Source: Aquimarina aquimarini
Lineage (GTDB): Bacteria; Bacteroidota; Bacteroidia; Flavobacteriales; Flavobacteriaceae
Assembly: GCF_900299535.1 (NCBI RefSeq)
Contig: NZ_OMKE01000036.1
Coordinates: forward strand, 41,653 to 105,652
DNA: 64,000 nucleotides
Direction of reading: 5' to 3'
This document shows positions 9,216 through 18,338 of this stretch, piece by piece. The first letter of the stretch is position 1, and every line of letters begins with the position of its first letter. The position numbers and the translations under genes were made by a program. The notes under the pieces were generated by a model, which saw only the letters and a program-made list of their open reading frames with translations, was not told where the DNA came from and did not search any database.

Positions 9216-10682
9216 TTATCCTGGTTGTGTTACTCTTTGTCTTTGTCCGTTTACTCTATTTGGCCCCATACCAATACCACTATAGTGGGCAGAAAAATGA
9301 AAGTATCGATTGCGCAATAATTTTATTAATGTTCTGTTTGCTGGGTCATCAAATGATAGTTTTTCTCCACCATTAAACACATAGTCGTCTAATTTTTGCT
9401 TTGCTTCACTAAGCTCTGATGGAATTGGATATGATCTGGTGATTTTACCCATTAAAAAATTCACATTACTATCTACAGAAAATTTGCCCATTATTTGTAA
9501 TGGTATATAACTATACCTATTACTCAGTCCTTTTCTATCACCTGTAATTGTTCCCCAAAAATCACTAACTTCAATTTCTTTAGGCTTAAACCATCCTTGT
9601 TCTATCAAGAAATCTCTTTCTGTTCTCAACGTATTAAGATTTACACCATAATCAAGTCGTACTTCTTCATCTGCATTATGCACATATCCTCCTCCAATAT
9701 CTGAATGTACTCCTGGCAAAAACTTTTCTACTCCTCGATTTCCTGTACTATTTATATTAGTGAGTCTAAAATTACTTCGATGTTCATCATCTGCTGCTAA
9801 TTGCAATGTTTTTAATGATTTTTTCACAGCATTTAATTTTAATTCTGAGGTATCATTATCGTGATTAATTCCTAACGAGGCTACTGTATCAAACAACCCT
9901 GCAAAGTGTATTACCAGAGTTTTTACTTTGACTCCTTTTTCTTTCAAAAATTCACCTAGCGGGCCATAATCATCTTCATACTTAATAATTGTAGTCGTAA
10001 CTGGAGCATATTCTCCAGATCCTGTTGTTATTACCTCTTTTACTGCTCCTTTACGCTGTGTAATCTCATGAATAAAGTTTCTTGCAGCAGCAGCACCACG
10101 GCTAAACCCATAGGTATCTATGTATAAAATATTGATATCATCAACTCCTAAATCTGCTATCGCATTGGCTACTTCTTCGCATCCTTTTTTTACTTTTGCT
10201 TTTACTCCAGTAGAGCCAGTTCCCATACCCATTCCTATCTTAGAGTCTGACCCTTCATTTTCTGTCCCTATCCCTTCTATATAAACAGAAAGCTTCTTTA
10301 TTTTCTCTTCATTTACGGGTTGATATGCTGGTTCTATCCTAGATATATTAGAATGATCATTATCGTAACTTCCTGTTTTATTAGGGCTCCAAGGAGTACC
10401 CCACCACCAATCACGATATTTGGAAACTAATTCTTTATTATACGGTTCTCCTCTTTTCTTTTTTTCATACTCTAACCGTATGATTGTATTTTCTCTATTA
10501 TTAGCTGTCCCATCAAAAAAGACTGCTGCCGATACATTGACACTCTCTTCTGGTATCAATTCTTCATACTCAGCATTACCAACATGAACTGGTGACGTTT
10601 GAACATTAATGCCACTTAACACGTTTTTTGTTTGTTCTGATGCTGCTCCAGTAGAAGCTGCTGTTAATCCAATACTTCCCAT
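9216..10682 (-). CDS. Tle1-type (DUF2235) T6SS lipase effector
   Basis: This 488-residue protein has the DUF2235 alpha/beta-hydrolase fold. An N-terminal strand AAVFFDGTANN is followed by a nucleophile elbow GFSRGA (S194), a strand HFAGLFDTVAS (D265) and GVHSDIGGGY (H326), which together give a plausible Ser-Asp-His triad. Tle1 enzymes are phospholipases that T6SSs deliver into the periplasm of rival cells. There is no signal peptide. It sits between a DUF2931 lipoprotein gene (7 bases upstream) and the unknown 296-residue protein, within the vgrG operon. Confidence 0.85.
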   Translation of the reverse strand: MGSIGLTAASTGAASEQTKNVLSGINVQTSPVHVGNAEYEELIPEESVNVSAAVFFDGTANNRENTIIRLEYEKKKRGEPYNKELVSKYRDWWWGTPWSPNKTGSYDNDHSNISRIEPAYQPVNEEKIKKLSVYIEGIGTENEGSDSKIGMGMGTGSTGVKAKVKKGCEEVANAIADLGVDDINILYIDTYGFSRGAAAARNFIHEITQRKGAVKEVITTGSGEYAPVTTTIIKYEDDYGPLGEFLKEKGVKVKTLVIHFAGLFDTVASLGINHDNDTSELKLNAVKKSLKTLQLAADDEHRSNFRLTNINSTGNRGVEKFLPGVHSDIGGGYVHNADEEVRLDYGVNLNTLRTERDFLIEQGWFKPKEIEVSDFWGTITGDRKGLSNRYSYIPLQIMGKFSVDSNVNFLMGKITRSYPIPSELSEAKQKLDDYVFNGGEKLSFDDPANRTLIKLLRNRYFHFSAHYSGIGMGPNRVNGQRQRVTQPG

Positions 10683-10689
10683 ACTGCTA

Positions 10690-11772
10690 TTAATTAGAAG
10701 TTTCGTATATTTTTACTCTAGCTTTCTCCAGCATTATCACTTCTGAATCACTCTTTACACTAAGCTCTATATCACTGTTATATTTATCTATTTTTAGTAT
10801 TAACTCAACTTCCTTTGCTTTTGGATTTTGATATACTTTCTCAAAAGCTTCTTGAGTTTCACGATAGTCAAAAAAGATTTTGGCTCCGTAATCGTTGTTA
10901 TTTTTATCTTTCCACTTTAATCTAAAATAATCTGCTATAGGCCATTCTTTATTTTGCCCCAACACAGGGTTATCTCCTATCGTATTTAAACTCTCTCCAT
11001 TCACAAAATCTATTAATATTTCTTTAAGATCATCTGGTTCCTGATACATTACTACAGGTTTCCAGTTATACTTTTTTCTGTACGTATCCCATATCCCGTA
11101 GGGAATTTGCTCTGGATTCATTTTAGATTTTGTTTCTTCATCAAAATCTTCTTCTAGAGTGTCATCTATAAACTCCTCTATAGTCATCATTGCTGAGGGT
11201 GCAAATTCTTGTATAGTAACTTCTGTCTCTGATGCTACAAAACGGTCTACCTCTGTTGACCACCCATTTCCCATAAGCCATACAACAACAATTCCTCCTG
11301 GAGCCAACCCTACATTTATCCTGCTATAGGTCTTTTTCTGCCCTAATCGATCCATGTATCCTTCTGCAAATAATGTTTCTATCTTTTTGCTTGGCAAATC
11401 AAAGCTTCCTTTATAAAACTTCTTTTCTAAGTATGACAACCAAGTTATTTCTAATTTTACAGGAATAGGCTTACTATCATCCCCCACTATATGAGTTGCT
11501 CCCAATTTTCCCCATCCTTGATCTAGAGTATGACCAGAAGGAATGTAAATGCTTTCCTCATTCTCATATATAAAACTACCTTTATGTATTTGAACAGGAG
11601 AAAACTTTGGTGCACAGGCTGATGGCCTCCATTCGTATTTTTTCATTCCTATTGCGTTCGTTATTTTTTCCTTTTTGGGATTATTATCTTGACATGACAC
11701 TACACTTATAGTAGTAAGTGTAATTACTAAAACCAGAAAAACAGCACGTAATCTCTGTAGATTATTCACCAT
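10690..11772 (-). CDS. DUF2931 lipoprotein, probable immunity protein for the Tle1-type lipase
   Basis: A 360-residue protein with a signal peptide and lipobox VVSC (Cys at residue 27). The segment from about residue 45 to 200, including YEWRPSACAP, the KLEITWLSYLEKKFYKG segment and GGIVVVWLMGNG, resembles DUF2931, a family of lipoproteins often found beside T6SS lipases. The last 130 residues look like a second domain. It starts inside vgrG (11-base overlap) and ends 7 bases before the lipase gene, so it is made ahead of the toxin. The immunity role follows from family and neighbourhood and has not been shown here. Confidence 0.7.
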   Translation of the reverse strand: MVNNLQRLRAVFLVLVITLTTISVVSCQDNNPKKEKITNAIGMKKYEWRPSACAPKFSPVQIHKGSFIYENEESIYIPSGHTLDQGWGKLGATHIVGDDSKPIPVKLEITWLSYLEKKFYKGSFDLPSKKIETLFAEGYMDRLGQKKTYSRINVGLAPGGIVVVWLMGNGWSTEVDRFVASETEVTIQEFAPSAMMTIEEFIDDTLEEDFDEETKSKMNPEQIPYGIWDTYRKKYNWKPVVMYQEPDDLKEILIDFVNGESLNTIGDNPVLGQNKEWPIADYFRLKWKDKNNNDYGAKIFFDYRETQEAFEKVYQNPKAKEVELILKIDKYNSDIELSVKSDSEVIMLEKARVKIYETSN

Positions 11773-13546
11773 ACTCTACAGTCTCTGCACTTGCAATAGT
11801 AATTTTCCCTCCAGCATTGGTTTTAATCTCTCCACTGGCATCAGTAGAAATTTCCTGAGCTTCTTGTTTATACTCACTACTGATTACTTTCATTGTTTCT
11901 CCTATCTGCTTATCTTCATTTGTAGCACTAATAAAAGAATCTCCTGTAATCGTTTCTGATTTATTTTTACCTATAGAAACATCTAGATTTTCTTCGACAT
12001 TAATTTGCATATTCTTGGCATTAAATGTCATATTTTCACCAGCAGAAATTGTAATATCATTATTTGCTGTATCAATGTGAATAATATTTCTGTTTTTATC
12101 TGTTATTGAGATAAACTCTGTTCCTTTACTATCATTAAGTTCTATAGTATGGCCACTTCGGGTACGTATTGCTTTGACATCATTGGCTTGAGTACCCCAA
12201 CTTTGAGGGTTTTGAGTTCCTGTATACAATGCCCCCATTATATAAGGACGTTCTGCATTGCCCCCTTCAAAACCAACTAGTACTTCTTCTCCTACTTCTG
12301 GGATAAAATGAAACCCTTTTTCTCCACCAGAATGCGGTGTCATCATTCGCAACCATGGAGTCATTTCTCCGTCTGGTTTTTGCCAAGGAAATTGTACTTT
12401 GATACGACTTAATCCATCAGGGTCTGCATTTTCTGTAACAATTGCTGTTTGAGATTCACTTCTAGGGAAAAGCATTGGATTGGTACTTGGTGATATATCA
12501 ATCTCTGCAGTCACTCCCTCAAAATTATTGATATAGTTTCCGTTTTCTGAAGCTGTATGCGTTACTTTGGTGATACGATAACTACCTTGCCCTGTTGACG
12601 CCTCTTCTATTCTTATAATCTGACCTAGATAAACTCCTGGGTTATCACTTATACCTTTTACCAAAACTTGTTTAAGTTCACGAGTTTTCTTTTGTTGCTC
12701 TACCTGCTTATCAAATCGTTGCTTAAGTTCTCTGTCATTATATGAGTTGAGATATACATTTGTTTCTTTCACATACATCTCATCACTTTTATTACTAGTG
12801 AAACTATTATAACCGTTTACTCCTGTGCTTACTTCTGTAGTCGCTTTTTCATGTAATTCATCTACCAGGTAATCATTGGTAAAGTACTTGAAATTATTAG
12901 GTATTGGATTAAGTTCTAAAGTGAATTTTTTAAGGTCATGCCCATAAATTAGTGTTACCTCTTCATTGTTCACTGGTTCTCCAAAAACCAAGGCTCTCCC
13001 ATCATAATAAAACCACTCTCCATATTGCGCCGCCAATCTTCTGGTATATTGATACGAGCTATCATGATGCTGTACACTATAGTGTATATTTGCAGTAGTT
13101 CTTGGACTAAATCTTGTTTCTAATTTGGATTGATCATAGCCTTGAAATGTTTTACTTAATATCTCTGCCAAATTAGTATCATTATGTGAGGCAAAATGGG
13201 GTCCATCATCTGAAATAACACTCGCACTTTGAGCTTTTATTTCTATAACATCTTCATCCCCGTTATCAAAACCTTTGGTATTATTTACTTTTACAACCAC
13301 TCCTTTGAATTCAAGATCTCGATATCCTGAGAAATTTTCTCTAGCACTTACCTGTAGTGTAATAATCTCACCTAACAGATTTTTACTTTCTGAGGCTACT
13401 TCTTGGTCTAATCTTTCTAGTATATCCATGCGACAGACTAAGGTAAAAAGATGATGAGAATCAAGGTCTTGCTCTAATATTAACCTTTTATATGTAGGAA
13501 TTAAAGTACCTCCTATATAGATTTGTATGTTGGATTGTAAAGCCAT
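11762..13546 (-). CDS. tssI: VgrG (TssI) spike protein
   Basis: The 594-residue protein has the layout of a Bacteroidota VgrG: a gp27-like N-terminal part to about residue 350, a gp5-like OB-fold (LSRIKVQFPWQKPDGE through GALYTGTQNPQSWG, about 370-455), and a C-terminal stretch of short beta repeats (ITDKNRNIIHIDTANNDITIS and on) that forms the needle. There is no extra toxin domain. It heads a minus-strand operon whose next genes encode effectors and putative immunity proteins, and its 3' end overlaps the DUF2931 gene. Confidence 0.92.
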   Translation of the reverse strand: MALQSNIQIYIGGTLIPTYKRLILEQDLDSHHLFTLVCRMDILERLDQEVASESKNLLGEIITLQVSARENFSGYRDLEFKGVVVKVNNTKGFDNGDEDVIEIKAQSASVISDDGPHFASHNDTNLAEILSKTFQGYDQSKLETRFSPRTTANIHYSVQHHDSSYQYTRRLAAQYGEWFYYDGRALVFGEPVNNEEVTLIYGHDLKKFTLELNPIPNNFKYFTNDYLVDELHEKATTEVSTGVNGYNSFTSNKSDEMYVKETNVYLNSYNDRELKQRFDKQVEQQKKTRELKQVLVKGISDNPGVYLGQIIRIEEASTGQGSYRITKVTHTASENGNYINNFEGVTAEIDISPSTNPMLFPRSESQTAIVTENADPDGLSRIKVQFPWQKPDGEMTPWLRMMTPHSGGEKGFHFIPEVGEEVLVGFEGGNAERPYIMGALYTGTQNPQSWGTQANDVKAIRTRSGHTIELNDSKGTEFISITDKNRNIIHIDTANNDITISAGENMTFNAKNMQINVEENLDVSIGKNKSETITGDSFISATNEDKQIGETMKVISSEYKQEAQEISTDASGEIKTNAGGKITIASAETVEYGE

Positions 13547-14270
13547 ATTGTTTTGTTTTTAAGAGAATAAAATGAGGATAAACACTCTGCCCATATAAAA
13601 TTAACATTTTTATATACTCTAGGCAAATAGAAACGTAGCTCTGTTTAAAAAAAATACACTCATATAAAACACAACCGTATTTTTATTTTATCAACGTGTT
13701 TTTATCCTTATAAAATTGCTTTTCATATTAAAGAGCTATTTGAATTATTTTTTACTCAATAACATCAAATACTCTATATTTTATATTATACTCTGTGCAT
13801 TTGTTTATTTTATAAAACCAATTTCTGAATTTGTTTTATGTATTTCACTATAATACGGTAGGCTTTATCAGGTAATTTTAATTCATTAGAATTAACATCA
13901 TACACTTAGCAGTATAATCAAGTAGATTTTTACTTCTGATTTCTTTAGCCAGTAGCCTTCTACATACAAACTATTCTACATTTATAATTGTAGACACACA
14001 AGTATCTCTATTAAAAAGCAATCCGAGAATATATTGTACGTTTTTTTCTTTTGAGAGATGGTTACCTAAAACTAACCTTGACTTAATTAAGAAATAAAAA
14101 GAAAATTTCACATGTCATTTACCAACTAACTCTTAACTAAACATTCCTACAAATTGAAGATATATTTTAATAAGTAACCCAAATAAAAAAACCTTGACGA
14201 TTTAGACTTGTATAATTAACCCTTAAGAATTACTTAATTTTTATAAAACAAAAAATAAGCACACCAAATA
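13547..14270. other. AT-rich intergenic stretch between vgrG and tssD
   Basis: About 720 bases without a credible gene. It must carry the promoter of the vgrG operon (minus strand), but I could not fix one from sequence. No repeat, RNA gene or recognisable gene remnant was seen. Confidence 0.5.
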
Positions 14271-14298
14271 CAAAAGGAGTGTAAAAACACTCCTTTTG
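14271..14298 (-). terminator. Rho-independent terminator after tssD
   Basis: A perfect 11-base inverted repeat (CAAAAGGAGTG / CACTCCTTTTG) with a 6-base loop lies 30 bases beyond the tssD stop. Read on the minus strand the stem ends in TTTTG and continues T-rich. Confidence 0.8.
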
Positions 14299-14328
14299 AT
14301 AAATTATTCTATTCAGAAATAAAATGGC

Positions 14329-14715
14329 TTATACCCATTCATTTCTATGTTCTCCATTACCTATACCAATTTCTCTAGCTGAAATAGTAAGAGTTTCTGT
14401 CATAGGATTTTTACCATCCGCATCAAAACTTTCCACATATTTTACAGCATAACCATTCTTGAAATTTAACTCTTTAGCTTTTGCATCTGTATCTCTTTTG
14501 TAAAAAACGACAGAACCATCTTTCATCTCAAAATTATTACACATCCACTCAGCTAAACTTGTATTAGCCGTAGACTCTACAGTTAATGTTATTTTACCTC
14601 CTCTAGTTACAGAAGATGGACGCCCAGTTGGATCAACTTCTTGCAGTAAACCATAACTACAACTTAACACATTAAACTCTTCTCCTGACACTTTAAATAT
14701 CGCTTTAAAAGACAT
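14329..14715 (-). CDS. tssD: TssD (Hcp), inner-tube protein of the T6SS
   Basis: The product beginning MSFKAIFKVSGEEF is 128 residues, the usual size of Bacteroidota TssD. The ATG at 14715 is chosen over an upstream ATG at 14811, because the extra 32 residues would be a Tyr-rich, non-conserved extension. Features include YGLLQEVDPTGRPSS and TRGGKITLTVESTAN, typical of Hcp-like barrel strands. Hcp rings stack into the tube inside the sheath and can carry effectors. The gene stands alone between intergenic stretches with its own terminator, which fits the high expression usual for Hcp. Confidence 0.9.
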   Translation of the reverse strand: MSFKAIFKVSGEEFNVLSCSYGLLQEVDPTGRPSSVTRGGKITLTVESTANTSLAEWMCNNFEMKDGSVVFYKRDTDAKAKELNFKNGYAVKYVESFDADGKNPMTETLTISAREIGIGNGEHRNEWV

Positions 14716-14884
14716 AATAAATTTTTTAAAAATTAATAATAAATATAAATAATAATAAACGTGACTTGCACAGTATAAATGTATATAAATTTTATAACCA
14801 ACACAATACATTTACAATCACCTAGCAAAAAATGAAAGAAAAATAGTACAAATAAAAAACACCAACACTAGTTATTGTTAACTT

Positions 14885-15215
14885 TATCTAAAAAAAAAAG
14901 CTTTAACCTAAATCCAAAACTTTTTTTTAGTAAAATTTTAACATTTTAATTATACTTTTTTACAAATAATTACACCATACCATTTAACATTACCTCCTTC
15001 TACCGTCATATTCATAATTAATAAACTTATATCAAATAAAAGCAATTACTACTACAACACACACCCACATGTATTGATTAAGAAGCATGGTTTACACAAA
15101 AGACATTAACCCCATACACACTATAAACTATCGTATATAAAAATCCTGACCAAAAAGACATCACGGAGTTTCTGGTAAATCATGAAAAACTCTCGTAATA
15201 CTAAAACACAATATT
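14885..15215 (-). pseudogene. Decayed second copy of tssN
   Basis: This stretch is a degenerate copy of the intact tssN next to it. Reading on the minus strand to a stop at 14950, it still encodes MTVEGGNVKWYGVIICKKV, close to the TssN ending KTVEGNNIKENDVIICKRV. The remainder (about 15050-15215) resembles the intact gene at about 15720-15885, including near-identical DNA around CTGACCAAAAAGA. About 340 bases in between are missing, and no frame is open. A relic of the tssN terminator hairpin lies at 14889-14930. It is best explained by tandem duplication followed by deletion and decay. Confidence 0.8.
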
Positions 15216-15235
15216 TATTATTCTTATTTTTTAAA

Positions 15236-15267
15236 ATAAAAAAAGCTTTAACCTTAGGCTAAAGCTT
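15236..15267 (-). terminator. Rho-independent terminator after tssN
   Basis: On the minus strand an 11-base stem (AAGCTTTAGCC / GGTTAAAGCTT, one G-T pair) with a 3-base loop is followed by a T-rich run. It lies 28 bases beyond the tssN stop. A worn copy stands behind the tssN pseudogene. Confidence 0.8.
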
Positions 15268-15294
15268 GTTTATACTAAAATTTTAATATTTACA

Positions 15295-16164
15295 TTATAC
15301 TCTCTTGCAAATGATCACATCGTTTTCTTTGATATTATTTCCTTCTACCGTCTTATTGTAATTAATAAATTTCTGAAAACCTAACCAGTTAGGTCTGGTA
15401 TAAAAAATCCATCCAGATGGGCTATTCCCATTATCTATATAACTTATCTCTCCCCCAGGATGTCTTTCATTATAATCATTTATAAAGAAATAAAATAGTT
15501 TACCAAACTCCATTCGTTCTGGAGCTTTTAATCTAAAATTACTAATCTCTTCAATATTTCTTCCTTTATTAAATTCAAATGAAATAACCAATGGATTTAC
15601 CAATTCATCATCTTTTGGGTCTTTTACTTTTTTATCTAGAGGATAAAACCACTTTTTATATATCGGCACTGGTATGGATAATGAGAACTCATACAACTTT
15701 ACTACAGTAAAAGGAATCACAAAAGCAATTACTGCTGCAATAAAAATATAGGTATACTCAGCTTTATACAACCCTATTACGTATACAAAAGATATCAACC
15801 CCATACATACTGTAACTATTGTATATAGAAATTCTGACCAAAAAGATGTTGGTGTCTCTGATAAATCAGGAAAAAACTTACGCAATGCTAAAACATGTAA
15901 AACTCCTAATATCAAAAATACCACCTGAAAACTTATAAAGTTATTAAGCGGGATATTACTCAAGACCCTCTCGTTACTTAATAAGGCTGTAGCAGCAAAT
16001 AACAGTAATACCACCAGTATATACAGAAAAAACTTCTTCTTGTTCTTAGCGAATAGTTTTTTCAAACCTGTTACAAACCCCATAAGAATTACAGTAATAA
16101 CAAGCAAAACTATACCTATCTTAAACATATCTGTATTAATAACTGTAAGTAAAAATATTTTCAT
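15295..16164 (-). CDS. tssN: TssN, membrane protein specific to Bacteroidota T6SS
   Basis: A 289-residue protein with five to six membrane segments in the first 160 residues (for example 12-33, 44-62, 77-93, 110-130 and 137-155). A soluble C-terminal domain contains SFEFNKGRNIEEISNF and GGEISYIDNGNSPSGWIFY. The architecture and the sequence fit TssN, one of the subtype-iii components presumed to take part in the membrane complex. It lies 1 base after tssG on the minus strand and ends at its own terminator. Confidence 0.82.
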   Translation of the reverse strand: MKIFLLTVINTDMFKIGIVLLVITVILMGFVTGLKKLFAKNKKKFFLYILVVLLLFAATALLSNERVLSNIPLNNFISFQVVFLILGVLHVLALRKFFPDLSETPTSFWSEFLYTIVTVCMGLISFVYVIGLYKAEYTYIFIAAVIAFVIPFTVVKLYEFSLSIPVPIYKKWFYPLDKKVKDPKDDELVNPLVISFEFNKGRNIEEISNFRLKAPERMEFGKLFYFFINDYNERHPGGEISYIDNGNSPSGWIFYTRPNWLGFQKFINYNKTVEGNNIKENDVIICKRV

Positions 16165-16165
16165 T

Positions 16166-17083
16166 TTATATCATTGTTGTTAAGCCCAATCTTGGGTTGT
16201 TAGATTCATCCAACACAAATACACTTTCTTGTTTTGAATACGTAATGTTTAGTTTGATTTCTATTTCTAGTGGGATAAAATAGTCACAAAAGGTACTAAT
16301 AATTTTTTTAGCTACACCATTTTGTAGGAATTTACGCATATTTTTTCTTCCAACAGGACCAATTTCTATTTCAAAATATGGATACAATACCCTAGAATCA
16401 TTTAATTCTAAAACAAAATCAACTCCCAAAGTATTCGTACTTTCTGTAGCATCTTTATGAGTATATGATTCATGCTTTTTGACAATCTTTACTTTCTCCC
16501 CAATTATTTTTTCTAAACTCAGCGCTGTAAGTTCAGGATTTCCTGATATTTTATGAGCAAAAGGCAGTAGTTTTAACAATTTCAAACTATAATTAATTGG
16601 CATCTCTTTATCTAATCCCCAAAAATCAAGTAAAAAATCATTTTTTAAGTTTATAAACTCATCTATTAACTCTCTTTCATTCTCTTCTACACGAACTTTC
16701 TGAACAAAAAATTCATTCTCAATAGGGGCAAAAAAGGCTCTTGCATCTTTTTCTTCTTCCTTATGTTTTTTTCGTAACCCTTTATAGGAGTACTTACCTT
16801 TTTTTACTTGCTCATGAAAAAAGGCTTCAGGAAGCATATCGTATATTCCATTACGAGCTAAATCAAATCGTAGTTTATCTTTTACCGTTGAATACGTATC
16901 TAATTTAAAATTGACAACATCTCTACGGTACGACCTAGAAAATGTACTCTTATTAAAAATATCGATATCACTAAAATCCAAATTAGAGTTCTCAAAAATC
17001 TCTGCTACAAAAACCTCCGCTTTTAGGCTTCTATAAGCCGTTATCAGCTCGTCGTATATTTCTTGTGTGTGTTTTTCTTGCAT
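16166..17083 (-). CDS. tssG: Probable TssG, T6SS baseplate subunit
   Basis: A 305-residue soluble protein. The segment DKLRFDLARNGIYDMLPEAFFH and the end of the chain (SVFVLDESNNPRLGLTTMI) are like those of TssG proteins of Bacteroidota. TssG joins TssE, TssF and TssK in the baseplate wedge. It lies directly before tssN and 34 bases after the NlpC/P60 gene, and the other three baseplate genes are in the divergent operon, leaving TssG the one subunit not otherwise accounted for. This supports the call. Confidence 0.72.
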   Translation of the reverse strand: MQEKHTQEIYDELITAYRSLKAEVFVAEIFENSNLDFSDIDIFNKSTFSRSYRRDVVNFKLDTYSTVKDKLRFDLARNGIYDMLPEAFFHEQVKKGKYSYKGLRKKHKEEEKDARAFFAPIENEFFVQKVRVEENERELIDEFINLKNDFLLDFWGLDKEMPINYSLKLLKLLPFAHKISGNPELTALSLEKIIGEKVKIVKKHESYTHKDATESTNTLGVDFVLELNDSRVLYPYFEIEIGPVGRKNMRKFLQNGVAKKIISTFCDYFIPLEIEIKLNITYSKQESVFVLDESNNPRLGLTTMI

Positions 17084-17117
17084 GTACTCTAATAAACTCC
17101 TTTGAAACTGGGACTAT

Positions 17118-17711
17118 TTAGTTTAATTTATGATTGGTATTTTTTGGTTTTCTTCCTGCTGCTACAAACATTCTTTGCCAGCGCTTATCTGTAAAATTAC
17201 TAATCTGAACCCCATTATCTCCAGATGCACTCAAATTTGATGTAGAATGCACAAAATAATCATTTCCTAAATAAACACCTACATGAGTTATAGGGTGATA
17301 CTCAGACCCTTTATGATTAAAAAACAATAGATCACCTTGTCTTAAAAATTCCTGACCAATAAACTTATCAGTACTAGGTGCCATGTATTGCTTTTCTGCG
17401 GTTCTTTCTATAAGATTACCATATACATCATGATATAAAAACTGTGTAAAAAAAGAACAATCTATTCCCCTTTTATTTTCTCCTCCCATTTTATAAGGAG
17501 TCCCCATCCAACTATCAATAAATTTATACAATGGTATATTTTTGATTTTCTCTGGTTCGACATCAATAATTCTACCATATTTTTTCTGAATAGGTAATAC
17601 CTCCTGCTCTTGCTGATCCTTACTTTTTAAATAAGCAATAGCGTCTTTTCCTTTACAACTAACCAACATAGAAACTATCAAAATCACTGACAACCTAAAA
17701 AACACTCTCAT
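17118..17711 (-). CDS. NlpC/P60 peptidoglycan endopeptidase lipoprotein of the T6SS operon
   Basis: A 197-residue protein with a signal peptide, lipobox LVSC (Cys19) and an NlpC/P60 domain from about residue 60. The catalytic Cys is C85 (GIDCSFF), the His is H143 (HVGVYLG), and a possible third residue is H155. Such enzymes cut within peptide stems of peptidoglycan. Because it has its own lipoprotein export signal, and is first in the operon with tssG and tssN, it looks more like an enzyme that opens the producer's own cell wall for T6SS assembly than an effector. It diverges from tssE across a 189-base promoter region. Confidence 0.8.
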   Translation of the reverse strand: MRVFFRLSVILIVSMLVSCKGKDAIAYLKSKDQQEQEVLPIQKKYGRIIDVEPEKIKNIPLYKFIDSWMGTPYKMGGENKRGIDCSFFTQFLYHDVYGNLIERTAEKQYMAPSTDKFIGQEFLRQGDLLFFNHKGSEYHPITHVGVYLGNDYFVHSTSNLSASGDNGVQISNFTDKRWQRMFVAAGRKPKNTNHKLN

Positions 17712-17900
17712 ATCTATATAATCATTTCTACAAATATAAAAACTTCTTTCCTTTCTTTATATATATTTTACCTATCTCATAAAAATAACATATCTATTTA
17801 AAAAATCATTGGGGTTTCTCTTATAATTCGTTTGTAGTAAACAAAACTTTATTAAATTGCATTATATTTCATTCAAATCTCTTAGCCATATTTATTTTAT

Positions 17901-18332
17901 ATGATAAAATCATATTACAGCTTACCTTTACAAGCCAAAAAAATCATTGCCAATGAAGAGGCAGATCAATGTGATATAGGAAAATCAATTGCCAACTTCA
18001 TTCATCTTATCACTACTACTCATTTTGGAGAATGTGCTTTTGATGAAACTTTTGGGTGCTCTATTTGGAATGTTGATTTTGATAATCTTACAACCACCAA
18101 TAGGCTTAGAGATATTATCTCAGACTCTCTTCTTGAAAGTATTACAACCAAAGAAAAAAGATTAAAAAACGCTACTTTGAAAGTAGTAATAAAACAGGAT
18201 GAATTCATAAGTAATGCTAACTTAAACAGAGTAAAAAAACGTGTAGATATCAAAATAAATGCTACCATACGCCTAACCAACGAACCTTTTTATTGTATAG
18301 AAAGGTTTTATATTGCACCGCTTTCATTTTAA
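17901..18332 (+). CDS. tssE: TssE, gp25-like T6SS baseplate subunit
   Basis: A 143-residue protein of the GPW/gp25 family. Family features are SIANFIHLITTTHFGECAFDETFGCSIWN in the N-terminal half, where the acidic and Gly residues form the sheath-initiating surface, and a C-terminal sheet. It starts the plus-strand operon tssE-tssF-PKD-tssK-tssO and ends 6 bases before tssF. TssE anchors the first sheath ring to the baseplate. Confidence 0.88.
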   Translation: MIKSYYSLPLQAKKIIANEEADQCDIGKSIANFIHLITTTHFGECAFDETFGCSIWNVDFDNLTTTNRLRDIISDSLLESITTKEKRLKNATLKVVIKQDEFISNANLNRVKKRVDIKINATIRLTNEPFYCIERFYIAPLSF

Positions 18333-18338
18333 ATATTT

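Noticed and set aside
14329..14811. 160-residue form of TssD
   Set aside because: The 32 extra N-terminal residues are Tyr-rich and unlike Hcp; the ATG at 14715 gives the family's usual length.
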